Of a stretch of DNA of 62,104 nucleotides, positions 25,926 through 34,784 are shown one piece after another. The translations under genes were made by a program, and so were the position numbers. The number at the start of each line of letters is the position of its first letter. Within the stretch, counting starts at the first letter, position 1. Below the pieces are notes generated by a model, which saw only the letters and a program-made list of their open reading frames with translations, searched no databases and had not been told where the DNA came from. The DNA lies in assembly GCA_035577985.1 (NCBI GenBank), contig DATJZY010000120.1, positions 1-62,104 of the forward strand, read 5' to 3'. The DNA is from Candidatus Eisenbacteria bacterium. Lineage in GTDB: Bacteria; Desulfobacterota; Binatia; DP-6.

Positions 25926-27239
25926 TCAGGTCTCGAGCGCAGCCGGCGCGGCCGCCGCGACGACTTCGACCGGGCCCTCGCCCGGCGCGTTGGCGGCGCC
26001 TCCGCCGTTGCCACGACGTCCGCGACGGCGCCGGCCGCCACGACGGCGCCGTCGCCGGCGCCCTCCTTCGCCGCTCGGCGCAGCGGGCGCGCCGTTCGTG
26101 TCGGGCGCCGCCTCGTCGGCGACGGCGGCCACGCCGCGCTCCTCCATCTCGGATTCCATGTCGGCTTCGAATTCGTCGGGATCGATCGCCGTCGCGCGGG
26201 CCGGGGCCACGTGCTCCGTGGCGGGCCCGTCGACGAGGCGGATCATGCCGTTGCGGCTGACGTCGAGCTCCTTGATGCGCTTCAGGCGGGTGATGAGCCT
26301 CGGCGACCCCGGCGTGCGCCGGAAGCCGCGGGAGCGGAGCCCGTTCGAGAGCTGGTCGAGCGTGACGCCGCCGGGCGAGCCCACCATGAGGTCGCGCACG
26401 ACGTCGATGAGCTCGTCGTGCGGCGCCGTGTGGGCTTCGGCGTCGACGACCTCGGCCGCGGGCGCGTGATGGTGGACGGCCGCCGGGGCGTGCGGGCGGA
26501 CCGGCTGCGGATACGGGCGATGCCGCGCCGGCTCCTGCTGCCGTCCGCCACGCCGTCCGCGTCCGCCGCGCCCGCGCCGGCCGCGCGAGCGCGACTCGGC
26601 GGGCGCCCCCTCCATGCGCTCGGCGACGACGTGCCCGGTGAGCGAGCGATACGAGAGCCGGCGATACTGAACGCCGAGGCTCGCGGCCACGTCACCGACC
26701 GCGTCGAATGCCTGGTCGTCCGAGACCACGTCGATCATGTCGCCGGGACGCGCACCCGCGAGCCAGACGCCGGCGGCGACGGCGATGCGGAGATCGCTCC
26801 AGTCGCGCACGCCGACCGAGGGCGCGCTGTGCACGAGGTGGGCACCGGTCTGCGCGAGCAGCCGCGCCGTCTCGTGACCGATCACCCGCCAGTTCCCGAC
26901 CGCGGTGAAGTCGGTGTCGATGCCGATGCGGTCGATCATGAGGTGCCGGAGCACGGTTTCGATGTCCTCCGGGCGGCTCGTGTTCTCGACGTCGAGGAAG
27001 ATGCCGCGACGCTGGTCGGGAAGGGGCCGCGGCGGCGGGGGCGGCAGCACCCGGGCGGCGAACGCCGGCTCCGGGACGACCGTCACCACCGGGTCGGGTA
27101 GCGTCTCGGCCTCCGCCTCGACGATCGCCGTCTCCTGGGCGGGCTCGAGCAGGAACTCTGGGTCCTGGCTGGTGGGGGTTGGGGCCTTTCGGCCGGTGGA
27201 TCTTTTCCTTGGTGTCGTGGATCGTTTCCTAGTTGCCAC
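25926..27239 (-). CDS. NYN-domain protein with OST-HTH/LOTUS domain and RG-rich tracts
   Basis: A 437-residue cytoplasmic protein. The basic N-terminus and a proline stretch precede an NYN/PIN-like nuclease domain (about 78-200: GIFLDVENT, with acidic residues and VVSDDQAFDAVG), an RG/RGG-rich linker (about 205-235), and an OST-HTH/LOTUS-like winged helix (about 270-330: LIDVVRDLMVGSPGGVTLDQ, then SRGFRRT). A second very basic tract of Arg/Gly (residues about 395-420) lies near the C-terminus. This is a likely RNA-binding and cleaving protein. GTG at 27239 is the only start before the conserved basic N-terminus. Codon use and composition fit the neighbourhood. Confidence 0.82.
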   Translation of the reverse strand: MATRKRSTTPRKRSTGRKAPTPTSQDPEFLLEPAQETAIVEAEAETLPDPVVTVVPEPAFAARVLPPPPPRPLPDQRRGIFLDVENTSRPEDIETVLRHLMIDRIGIDTDFTAVGNWRVIGHETARLLAQTGAHLVHSAPSVGVRDWSDLRIAVAAGVWLAGARPGDMIDVVSDDQAFDAVGDVAASLGVQYRRLSYRSLTGHVVAERMEGAPAESRSRGRRGRGGRGRRGGRQQEPARHRPYPQPVRPHAPAAVHHHAPAAEVVDAEAHTAPHDELIDVVRDLMVGSPGGVTLDQLSNGLRSRGFRRTPGSPRLITRLKRIKELDVSRNGMIRLVDGPATEHVAPARATAIDPDEFEADMESEMEERGVAAVADEAAPDTNGAPAAPSGEGGRRRRRRRGGRRRRGRRGNGGGAANAPGEGPVEVVAAAAPAALET

Positions 27240-27351
27240 GGCGAGCCCATATCACGCCGCCCCGTGGCATGCATGCGCGCACCAGGGAGCGTTGACTCGC
27301 CCCCGGGGCCCTGCTCTGGCTCGTCCACCAATGCTGCCAAGGAGGCGCCCG

Positions 27352-27798
27352 ATGTGGAGTGTCGCCCTCGCCACCGTCTGCGTCCTCGCCCTCGCGGCCG
27401 TCGGCGGCGCCGCGAGCTTCCCGCCGGACGTCGTCGAGGCCCTGAAGACGTCGAAGAACCTCTACGTGGCCACGAAACGGAAGGACGGCACGCAGAGCTC
27501 CGTCGCTCCCATCTGGTTCATGTTCGACGGCGACGCCGTCTACTTCACGACCGCGCCCGGCACCCACAAGGCGACGCGGATCGAGCACGGAAGCCCCGTC
27601 CTCGTCTGGGTCGGGGCCGAGAACGGCCCTCATTTCGTCGGCAAGGGCGAGATCGTCCACGACCCGGCCATCGCCGACAAGATGGCCCCCGTCTACGACC
27701 AGAAGTACTGGATCTCGTGGATGGGATTCTTCCGGCCGCGCGCCGATCGGGTGCGGGAGGGGAAGACGCTCATCGTCAAGGTGACGCCGGCCGAGTAG
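27352..27798 (+). CDS. Exported pyridoxamine-5'-phosphate-oxidase-like (split-barrel flavin) protein
   Basis: A 148-residue protein. ATG 27352 follows aaggagg by 8 bases and opens a signal peptide (cleavage near GGAAS, residue 22). The mature part is a split barrel: KNLYVATKRKDGTQSSVAPI, then YFTTAPGTHKATRI and GEIVHDPAIADKM are typical of PNPOx/F420-like families, whose usual role is flavin or F420 binding in the cytoplasm. Export is unusual for the family; periplasmic flavin binding is possible. It precedes the radical SAM gene by 57 bases. Confidence 0.75.
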   Translation: MWSVALATVCVLALAAVGGAASFPPDVVEALKTSKNLYVATKRKDGTQSSVAPIWFMFDGDAVYFTTAPGTHKATRIEHGSPVLVWVGAENGPHFVGKGEIVHDPAIADKMAPVYDQKYWISWMGFFRPRADRVREGKTLIVKVTPAE

Positions 27799-27855
27799 CG
27801 TCCCTCCTCGGGGGCTCCGAGGTGACGGACCTGGCCATGTGTGGCAAGAGGCCCC

Positions 27856-29628
27856 ATGGCCCGCGAGCGGTTCCTCGTCGCGCTGATCAAGCCGTCGCAC
27901 TACGACGATCAGGGGTACGTGATCCAGTGGCTGCGCGGCTGGATTCCGTCGAACTCGCTCTCGAGCGTCTATGGTCTGATGCTCGACCTCCAAGCTCGGA
28001 AGGTGCTCGGCGACGAGGTCGACATCGAGGTGGAGGCCTTCGACGAGACGAACCGGGTGCTCCCGCTGCGACGGCTCGTTCGCCGCTTGCGGAGAAACGG
28101 CGGCGGTGGGCTCGTCTGCCTGGTCGGCGTGCAGACGAACCAGTTCCCCAGGGCGCTCGACATCGCGCGACCCCTGCGCGCCGCCGGCATCCAGGTGGCC
28201 ATCGGGGGCTTCCACGTGAGCGGCAGCCTGGCAATGCTCCCCGAGGTCCCCTCCGATCTCGCCGAGGCGCAAACGCTCGGCATCACCTTGTTCGCCGGCG
28301 AGGCCGAGGGGCGGCTGGAGGCGCTGGTGCGCGCCGCACACGAGCGGCGGCTCGAGCCTCTCTACAACCACTTGCAAGACCTTCCGCACCTCACGGGACA
28401 ACCCATCCCGTTCTTGCCCGCTCGCCTCGCGCGCCGCTACGTCGGCACCCTCGGCAGCTTCGACGCCGGGCGTGGCTGCCCCTTCACTTGCAGCTTCTGC
28501 ACCATCATCAACGTCCAGGGACGCAAGTCGCGATACCGTGATGCGGACGACGTGGAGCAGCTGATCCGCGCCAACGCGTCGCAGGGCGTGCACCAGTTCT
28601 TCATCACCGACGACAACTTCGCGCGCAATCGGAGCTGAGAGGCGATCTTCGACCGGGTCGCCGAGCTGCGCGAGACGCACGGTTTTCGCGTGCACCTCAC
28701 GATCCAGGTCGACACGCTCTGCCATCGGCTTCCGAACTTCGTCGAAAAGGCAATGCACGCAGGGTGCAAGCGGGTCTTCATCGGCCTCGAGAGCATCAAT
28801 CCCGCGAGTCTGAAAGGAGCCTCGAAGGGCCAGAACCGCATCACGGAGTACCGCCGGATGTTGCAGGCGTGGCGTACCGCGGGCGTGCTCACGTATGCGG
28901 GATACATCCTCGGCTTCCCCGAGGACACACCGGACAGCATCGCGCGCGACATCGCCATCATCCAGCGCGAGCTGCCCATCGACATCCTCGAGTTCTTCAT
29001 CCTCACCCCGCTTCCGGGATCGCAGGACCACAAGGACCTGCACCTGAAGAGCGTCGCGATGGACGAGGACATGAACGCCTACGACCTCGAGCACGTCACG
29101 ACCGACCATCCCCGCATGAGCCGCGCGGCCTGGCAGTCCATCTATGACCGGGCCTGGTCCCTCTACTACTCGTGGGAGCACATGGAGACGCTGCTCAAGC
29201 GGGCCATTGCGACCGGCGTCGGGAGTCAGCGCCTGTCGGCGATGCTCTTCTATTTCCTGGGCAGCCACCTGTACGAGCGAGTGCACCCGCTGCAGAGCGG
29301 CGTGGTCCGGCGCAAGGTCCGCACCCAGCGCCGCCCCGGCCTGCCCCGCGAGACTCCATTCGTGTTCTACCCTCGGCGGACGTGGGAGATCGTCACGACG
29401 TACGGGCCCGGTCTGTGGTTCCTCTGGCGGCTCGGTCGGCTGCGCCGGCGCCTCGAGCGTGACGTGTCGACGCGACGCTACACGGACGTCGCCATCGCGC
29501 CGATCGACGGTGACGAAGACGAGGCGCTCGAGCTCTACAGCGCGACGGAGGCGGCACGCCGCTCCGTCGCCGAGGCCAGGACACGCGCCGAGATGATTCG
29601 CGCGGCACGCGCCGTCAATGCCGGCTGA
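27856..29628 (+). pseudogene. B12-binding radical SAM gene interrupted by an in-frame TGA
   Basis: One reading frame runs from ATG 27856 to 29628 (591 codons counting the final stop), except for TGA at codon 261 (28636-28638). The upstream part holds a cobalamin-binding-like domain and the radical SAM motif CPFTCSFC (CxxxCxxC); the downstream part continues the SAM barrel (IQVDTL, FIGLESINP, GYILGFPEDTPDSIARD) and a C-terminal helical domain. TGA replaces the codon before EAIFDRVAEL, where my recollection of the family has Trp (TGG). A single G-to-A change would explain it. Translation would give a 260-residue fragment without the rest of the barrel. The gene is otherwise intact. Sequencing error, recent mutation or read-through are the options. 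Confidence 0.82.
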
Positions 29629-29641
29629 GTGTGGGGGACGT

Positions 29642-30853
29642 CTATCGGTCCGTCGGCGTCCGCGGCTCGCCCACCACTTCGCGCCGCTCGGGATCGTAGC
29701 GGATCCACAGCTCGCCGCGCGCGATCTGGAGGAGGGTCTCGCCCGTGAGCCGCCGGCGCCAGCCGTGGAGCAGGCGGTTCTCGGCTTCGGCATCGCCGTT
29801 GCGTGACTTGGTGGTCGAGAGCTCGACCAGGCCCTCGATGTCGCGCGCGCTCGCGATCACCTCGGGGGCGATCTCCTCGCGGTCAGCGACCGCCTGGACG
29901 GACGCGCGCAGGAGGGCGATCAGTCCCGACGGCGGCGCGTGACGCCGCTGCCGCACCGGCGGCTCGGGCCATTGGTCGCGCGGGCACGCGACGCCTTCCT
30001 TGATGGCCGCGAGGAGCCCCTTGCCGTGGCGATCGACGGTGCCTGGCGAGAGCCCGCGCACGCCGCGCAGCTCGTCGACGGTCTCGGCCGGGCGCGCCGC
30101 GAGCGTCGTCAGCACGACGTCGTTGCAGATGAAGTTCGGCCGGATGTTGGCGCGGCGCGCGGCGCGCTCGCGCCAGGCGGCGATGCTGCGCAGGACCGCC
30201 AGCTCGCGCGCGTCGAGGCGCTGCCAGGACTTGACGCCGCGATACAGCTCCTCGTCGGGCTCGGGGGCCCACCGCGCGGGATCTTCGAGGTCGCGCAGCT
30301 CCTCCTCGACCCAGGCGAGCCGGTCGCGGCGCTGCAGCTCGACGCGGAGCTGGTCGTGCATCGCGAGGAGGTGCACGACGTCCTGCTCGGCGTAGACGAC
30401 CTGCTCGGGCTTGAGCGGGCGGCGGATCCAGTCGGTGTACGTCTGGTCCTTGCGGATGCGGACCTTCAGCACGCGCTCGAGGAGTGCCGACAGCCCCACC
30501 TGCAGGCCGTAGCCGAGGAACGCGGCTTCCACCTGCGTGTCGACGACACCGCGCATGGGCGTACCCATGAGGACGGCCAGGATCTCCAGGTCCTGACCGC
30601 CGCCGTGGAGCACGACCGGGATCGCCGGATCCTGCAGCACCGGAAACAGCGCCGAGAGATCCTTCAGCGCGACGGTGTCGATGACGGCGACCGTCGAGTC
30701 GGTCGCGATCTGGATGACCCCCAGCTCCGGCCGGTACGTCCGCTCCCACACGAACTCGGTGTCGAGCGCGAGCCGCCCTCCTGCTCGGATGGCCCTCACC
30801 AGGGCCACCAGCTCCGAATGCGTCGTGAGCAGGGGCGAGACGGGGGGTGTCAC
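29642..30853 (-). CDS. rnd: Ribonuclease D
   Basis: A 403-residue DEDD-type 3'-5' exoribonuclease: Exo I LDTEFVWERTY, Exo II HGGGQDLEIL and Exo III YAEQDVVHLL are present. An HRDC domain follows (about 210-295: SWQRLDARELAVLRSIAAWRE), with a C-terminal extension. It trims the 3' ends of tRNA precursors and other structured RNAs. GTG at 30853 is the start that gives a normal N-terminus; longer upstream reading is antisense to the acyl-CoA dehydrogenase gene. It is divergent from the gene at 30947 over 93 bases. Confidence 0.92.
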   Translation of the reverse strand: MTPPVSPLLTTHSELVALVRAIRAGGRLALDTEFVWERTYRPELGVIQIATDSTVAVIDTVALKDLSALFPVLQDPAIPVVLHGGGQDLEILAVLMGTPMRGVVDTQVEAAFLGYGLQVGLSALLERVLKVRIRKDQTYTDWIRRPLKPEQVVYAEQDVVHLLAMHDQLRVELQRRDRLAWVEEELRDLEDPARWAPEPDEELYRGVKSWQRLDARELAVLRSIAAWRERAARRANIRPNFICNDVVLTTLAARPAETVDELRGVRGLSPGTVDRHGKGLLAAIKEGVACPRDQWPEPPVRQRRHAPPSGLIALLRASVQAVADREEIAPEVIASARDIEGLVELSTTKSRNGDAEAENRLLHGWRRRLTGETLLQIARGELWIRYDPERREVVGEPRTPTDR

Positions 30854-30946
30854 GGCGGGGTGGAGGTATCGCGGACGCCCGCCTGCCCGCAACCACCGGG
30901 TCACGGCTCGATTGACGCGCGCGTCCTTGCTATCGCCAGGGGCATC

Positions 30947-32107
30947 ATGGCCGACATCGACGCCTTCCGGGCCGAGCTGCGCGCCTGGCTCGACACCAAC
31001 GTTCCCCGCGACCTCCACCCGGACGCGGCTGAGAAGCTCCCCGAGCCCGAGCGCGTGAAGCGCCTGCGAGCCTGGCAGCGAAAGCTCGCCGAGAACCGCT
31101 GGGTCGCCATCAACTGGCCCGAGGAGGCGGGCGGCCGCGGCGCGAGCATCCCTCAGCAGATCGTCTACGTCGAGGAGATGGCACGCGCGCAGGCGCCCGA
31201 GGTGATCGGCAACCTCGGCATCGGCATCGCCGGCCCACCGATCATCGCGTACGGCACCGAGGAGCAGAAGCGTCGTTTCCTGCCGCGCATCCTCGCGTGC
31301 GACGACCTGTGGTGCTTCGGCTTCTCGGAGCCGGGAGCCGGGTCCGACCTGGCGTCGCTCCGCACGCAGGCCTCGCTCGAGGGCGATCATTTCGTCGTGA
31401 ACGGGCAGAAGGTCTGGACGACGCTCGCGCACCACGCCGACTGGTGCATGCTGCTCGCGCGCACCGATCCCGGGACGAAGCGCGCGAAGGGTGTCTCGTG
31501 CCTGCTCGTCGACATGAAGACCCCGGGCGTGACGGTGCGGCCTCTGCGCCAGATCACCGGTGAGGCCGACTTCAACGAGGTGTTCTTCGAGAACGTTCGC
31601 GTGCCGAAGGAGAACCTGCTGGGCGGGCTGCACGAAGGCTGGCAGATCGCCACCTCGGCGCTCCAGAACGAGCGCGGCATCCTCTACGTGGTCGGGATGC
31701 AGATCCTCTTGAAGGAGCAGCGCGACAAGCTCCTCGATTTCGCACGCGCGCGCGGTGCCGGACGCGATCCGATCCTCCGCCAGCAGCTCGCCAAGGCGTA
31801 CCTCGGCACCGAGACCTTCCGCATGACCTGCCAGCGCACGCTCGACAAGCTCATGCGTTTCGGCTTTCCCGGGCCCGAGTCGGCGATCATCAAGCTGCAC
31901 TGGACCGAGCTCACGCAGATGATGCCCCAGATCGGCATGGAGATCCTCGGCGCCGAGGGCCTCGTCTACGACGCCGACGACGGCGGGCCCGCCCTGCTCC
32001 AGCGCTCGTACCTCGGCGCGCGGGCGGCGAGCATCGCGTCGGGCACCTCGGAGATCATGCGCGGCATCATCGCGATGCAGGTGCTGGGGCTGCCGCGTGG
32101 GACGTGA
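30947..32107 (+). CDS. Acyl-CoA dehydrogenase (FadE-type)
   Basis: A 386-residue flavoprotein. The N-terminal WVAINWPEEAGGRGASIPQQ, the FAD motif FSEPGAGSDLASL, VNGQKVWTT and C-terminal SGTSEIMRGIIA are those of the ACAD subgroup close to FadE17/FadE-type enzymes of mycobacterial sterol and side-chain oxidation. The residue that aligns with the catalytic Glu position is not fully certain in this subgroup. ATG 30947 gives the normal N-terminus. The stop overlaps the next gene's GTG (GTGA), so the two are coupled. Confidence 0.9.
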   Translation: MADIDAFRAELRAWLDTNVPRDLHPDAAEKLPEPERVKRLRAWQRKLAENRWVAINWPEEAGGRGASIPQQIVYVEEMARAQAPEVIGNLGIGIAGPPIIAYGTEEQKRRFLPRILACDDLWCFGFSEPGAGSDLASLRTQASLEGDHFVVNGQKVWTTLAHHADWCMLLARTDPGTKRAKGVSCLLVDMKTPGVTVRPLRQITGEADFNEVFFENVRVPKENLLGGLHEGWQIATSALQNERGILYVVGMQILLKEQRDKLLDFARARGAGRDPILRQQLAKAYLGTETFRMTCQRTLDKLMRFGFPGPESAIIKLHWTELTQMMPQIGMEILGAEGLVYDADDGGPALLQRSYLGARAASIASGTSEIMRGIIAMQVLGLPRGT

Positions 32108-33483
32108 GCGCGCCCCGAGCCTACGTTCGTAACCTCTTCCTCCGCCTGTTCGGCGTCATCCTCGCCGTCGCGTTCGCGTCGCTCGGCGTGCAGGCACGCG
32201 TCCTGTGGGGTGCGCATGGCCTCCTGCCGGCCTGCCCGGTCGCCGAGGCGATGGGACCGACGCTCTTCCGCTTCTGGTGCACCGACGGGGCGCTGGTCGG
32301 GGCGGCGGCGGCGGGGATCGTGCTCTCGCTCGGGCTCGTCTTCCTGGTGGCGCCGCGCTGGTGTCTGGTCGCGTGCTGGATCCTCTACCTCTCGTTCGTC
32401 AGCGTCGGGCAGGACTTCCTCTGGTTCCAGTGGGACAACCTGCTGCTCGAGACCGCCTTCTTCACGCTGTTCGTGACTCCCGGGGGGCTCCGTCCCCGCG
32501 CCGCGCCGCCGCCCCACCCGATCGGCGTCTTCCTGATGCAGTGCCTGCTCTTCCGCCTGATGGTGGAGTCGGGCGCCGCGAAGCTCCTCGCCGGCGATCC
32601 CACCTGGCGCGATCTCACGGCGATGGCGACGTACTACGAGACCGCGCCGCTCCCGACCTGGGTCGGGTGGTGGATGCATCAGCTCCCGCTCTGGATGCAT
32701 CGCGCGTCCAGCGCCGCGACGATGGTGGTGGAGATCGGAGCACCGCTCTGCATCTGGGGACCGCGCCTGGTGCGCCGCATGGCGGTCCTCGCGATGCTCG
32801 GCTTCCAGGTGTTCGTGATCCTCACCGCGAACTACGGCTTCTTCAACTATCTCTCGGCCGCGCTCTGCCTGTGGGCGCTCGACGACCACGATTTTGGCCG
32901 GCAGGAGGTCGTCGCGCGCGAGCGATCGGTCGTCGCCGACGTGGGCCTCGGGGCGGCGGTGCTCGTCCTCGTGCCCTTGACCCTCATCCCGTTCCTTCCC
33001 TTCCTGCAGCTACCCGGGCTCGCGCGCGCCGTCGCACCGATCGAAGACGTCATGAACGATTATCGCTCGATCAACGCGTACCACCTCTTCGCCTCGATGA
33101 CGCTCGTGCGTCGCGAGCCGGTGATCGAGGGCTCGAGCGACGGCGTCACGTGGCTGCCGTACGAGTTCGACTACAAGCCCGGGGATCCGGGGCGCGCCCC
33201 GCCGTTCGTGGCGCCGCACCAGCCGCGTGTCGACTTCCAGCTCTGGTTCCTCCTGCTCGGCCGCCGCGGCGCGCCGTACTTCGACGCGCTCCTGGACCGC
33301 CTGTTGCACGATCCGGACGCGGTCGCTTCGCTCTTCGCGACGAATCCCTTCCCCGACGCGCCGCCCGAGCAGGTGCGCGTCGCGGTGTACCGCTATCGCT
33401 TCAGCGACTGGCGCACGCGCCGCGACACCGGCGTCTGGTGGACGCGTGAGCTCGAGGGGTACACGCGCGCCCTGCAACGCTAG
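32104..33483 (+). CDS. Lipase maturation factor (LMF1) family membrane protein
   Basis: A 459-residue protein with about 6-8 membrane helices and an extended C-terminal soluble domain. The central DFLWFQWDNLLLETAFF followed by GAAKLLAGDPTWRDL are the hallmark segments of the LMF family, known from vertebrate ER lipase folding and from many bacteria with unknown role. The C-terminal half (YEFDYKPGDPGRAPPFVAPH, then PRVDFQLWF) is also typical. It is translationally coupled to the upstream acyl-CoA dehydrogenase (GTGA). A role in folding or export of a lipolytic enzyme is possible; none is next door. Confidence 0.88.
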   Translation: MSAPRAYVRNLFLRLFGVILAVAFASLGVQARVLWGAHGLLPACPVAEAMGPTLFRFWCTDGALVGAAAAGIVLSLGLVFLVAPRWCLVACWILYLSFVSVGQDFLWFQWDNLLLETAFFTLFVTPGGLRPRAAPPPHPIGVFLMQCLLFRLMVESGAAKLLAGDPTWRDLTAMATYYETAPLPTWVGWWMHQLPLWMHRASSAATMVVEIGAPLCIWGPRLVRRMAVLAMLGFQVFVILTANYGFFNYLSAALCLWALDDHDFGRQEVVARERSVVADVGLGAAVLVLVPLTLIPFLPFLQLPGLARAVAPIEDVMNDYRSINAYHLFASMTLVRREPVIEGSSDGVTWLPYEFDYKPGDPGRAPPFVAPHQPRVDFQLWFLLLGRRGAPYFDALLDRLLHDPDAVASLFATNPFPDAPPEQVRVAVYRYRFSDWRTRRDTGVWWTRELEGYTRALQR

Positions 33484-33485
33484 GA

Positions 33486-33816
33486 TCACACCGCGATCTC
33501 GCGTGGCTGCCCGTCGGCGTCCGGCGCAAACGCAGAAGCCGCGATCCTCCGGCGCCCGCTCGACGGCGAGCCCGCGGGGATCGCGCGCGCAAACGCGGTC
33601 GAGAATCGCCTCGACCGAGCGCAGCTCGCGATCGTGCGTGGCGGCAGGAGGAATCGCGATGCCGCGAAGCGGCGCCATGAAGGGGTGCAGCAGGATGCCC
33701 GAGACGGCGCGCACGATCGCCGCCGGGTCGGGCGGGATCTCCGCGAGGCGCGGCGCCCAGCGACCGGGATCGGACCATCGGCTCTGGGTGCGATACGCAT
33801 CGACGTCCTGTGCCAT
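33486..33816 (-). pseudogene. Fragment of a transglutaminase-like protein
   Basis: From ATG 33816 the minus strand encodes MAQDVDAYRTQSRWSDPGRW, followed by a helical N-terminal region seen in bacterial transglutaminase-like proteins (LLHPFMAPLRGIAIPP, EAILDRVCARDP). The usual catalytic-Cys segment (NCRDF-like) does not follow. Near 33530 the readable frame moves by one base and ends at a TGA at 33486 after FAPDADGQPREIAV. This suggests loss of the C-terminal part and a frameshift. It could also be a short real protein with an unfamiliar end. Confidence 0.45.
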
Positions 33817-33827
33817 CGCCCGTCTCC

Positions 33828-34703
33828 TCATGCGTCCGCGATCGGGACGTACAGATCGACCTCGCCCTCGCCCGTTCCCGGATCCCAACGCGCCGGGTCG
33901 TAGTATTCGAAGTCCGGCGCGGGCACGTGACGGTACGGCGACGCCGGCAGCCATCGTCCCCAGACGTGCTTCACCGTGTCGGGAAGGCGCGAGAGGTGCC
34001 CCGTGTGCGTCAGAACCGCGTAGGCATTCTCGGGGACGGTGACGACGATCATTCCCTCGGGCACGTCGCCCGCACGCTCCACCTCGACGCCGGCGAGATA
34101 GGTGAACCCCGCCTCCTCGACGGTCGCGGGCTCGGCGCCGATGCACACGCCGAGCGTGTGGAGTCCGCGCCGGTGCGGCACCTCGTGGATGCGCGGCGCG
34201 AACCGGCCCCACAGCTCGGGGATCCGGGGCGAGGTCGGCGTGAAGCGATCGGCCATGCCGACGACGATGAACGCGGGCTTGCGGACGATCCGTGGCTCCA
34301 TGAACTCCATCCGTCGCTGGCGCTCGGCGAGCGCCGCCAGGTCGAGTGGGGGATAGCGATAGGCGGGCAACAGGTGCGGCTGCGTGCGCCGGAAGCGCCC
34401 GGGCGCCACGCCGACGTACCGTGTGAACGCGCGCGTGAAGGTGGCCTGCGATTCGAACCCGCAGTCGAGCGCCACCTCGACCAGCGGCTCGCGCGTCTCG
34501 ACGAGCCGCCGGCAGATCTCGGAGAGCCGCCGCTTCCAGACGTAGGTCGCGGGCGTCTCGCCCGTGACGGCGGAGAACGTCCGGTGGAAATGCCAGGGCG
34601 ATGCGTCGGCGCGTGCGGCGATCGCCGTGAGGGGCAGGTCCTCGAACAGGTGCGCCTCGACGAAGTCGATCGCGCGCTGGATCCGCTCGAGGGTGTCGCT
34701 CAC
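33828..34703 (-). CDS. AraC-family regulator with GyrI-like effector domain
   Basis: A 291-residue protein. Residues 1-105 contain two helix-turn-helix motifs of the AraC/XylS type (LTAIAARADASPWHFHRTFS, and the second EVALDCGFESQATFTRAF, with the closing YVGVAPGRFR). The C-terminal part (about 130-290) is a GyrI-like/SOUL-type domain, as in Rob. It should sense a small hydrophobic ligand and regulate efflux or stress genes. GTG at 34703 precedes MSDTLERIQRAIDFVEAHL. The stop is 11 bases from the start of the transglutaminase-like fragment on the same strand, so these might once have formed one operon. Confidence 0.9.
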   Translation of the reverse strand: MSDTLERIQRAIDFVEAHLFEDLPLTAIAARADASPWHFHRTFSAVTGETPATYVWKRRLSEICRRLVETREPLVEVALDCGFESQATFTRAFTRYVGVAPGRFRRTQPHLLPAYRYPPLDLAALAERQRRMEFMEPRIVRKPAFIVVGMADRFTPTSPRIPELWGRFAPRIHEVPHRRGLHTLGVCIGAEPATVEEAGFTYLAGVEVERAGDVPEGMIVVTVPENAYAVLTHTGHLSRLPDTVKHVWGRWLPASPYRHVPAPDFEYYDPARWDPGTGEGEVDLYVPIADA

Positions 34704-34784
34704 GCATCCTTCCTACCCCACCCCGTGCCAGCCCGTCTTTGCCGGGATTGCGACCGCCCCGCCGGCGGCATAGGCGGGGGACGC

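Noticed and set aside
28636..28638. TGA read as selenocysteine or Trp by a changed genetic code
   Set aside because: TGA closes many genes in the window (for example 1179, 6979, 14047), so it is a normal stop here. No clear SECIS-like stem with the usual loop follows the site, and the position looks like Trp rather than Cys in the family.
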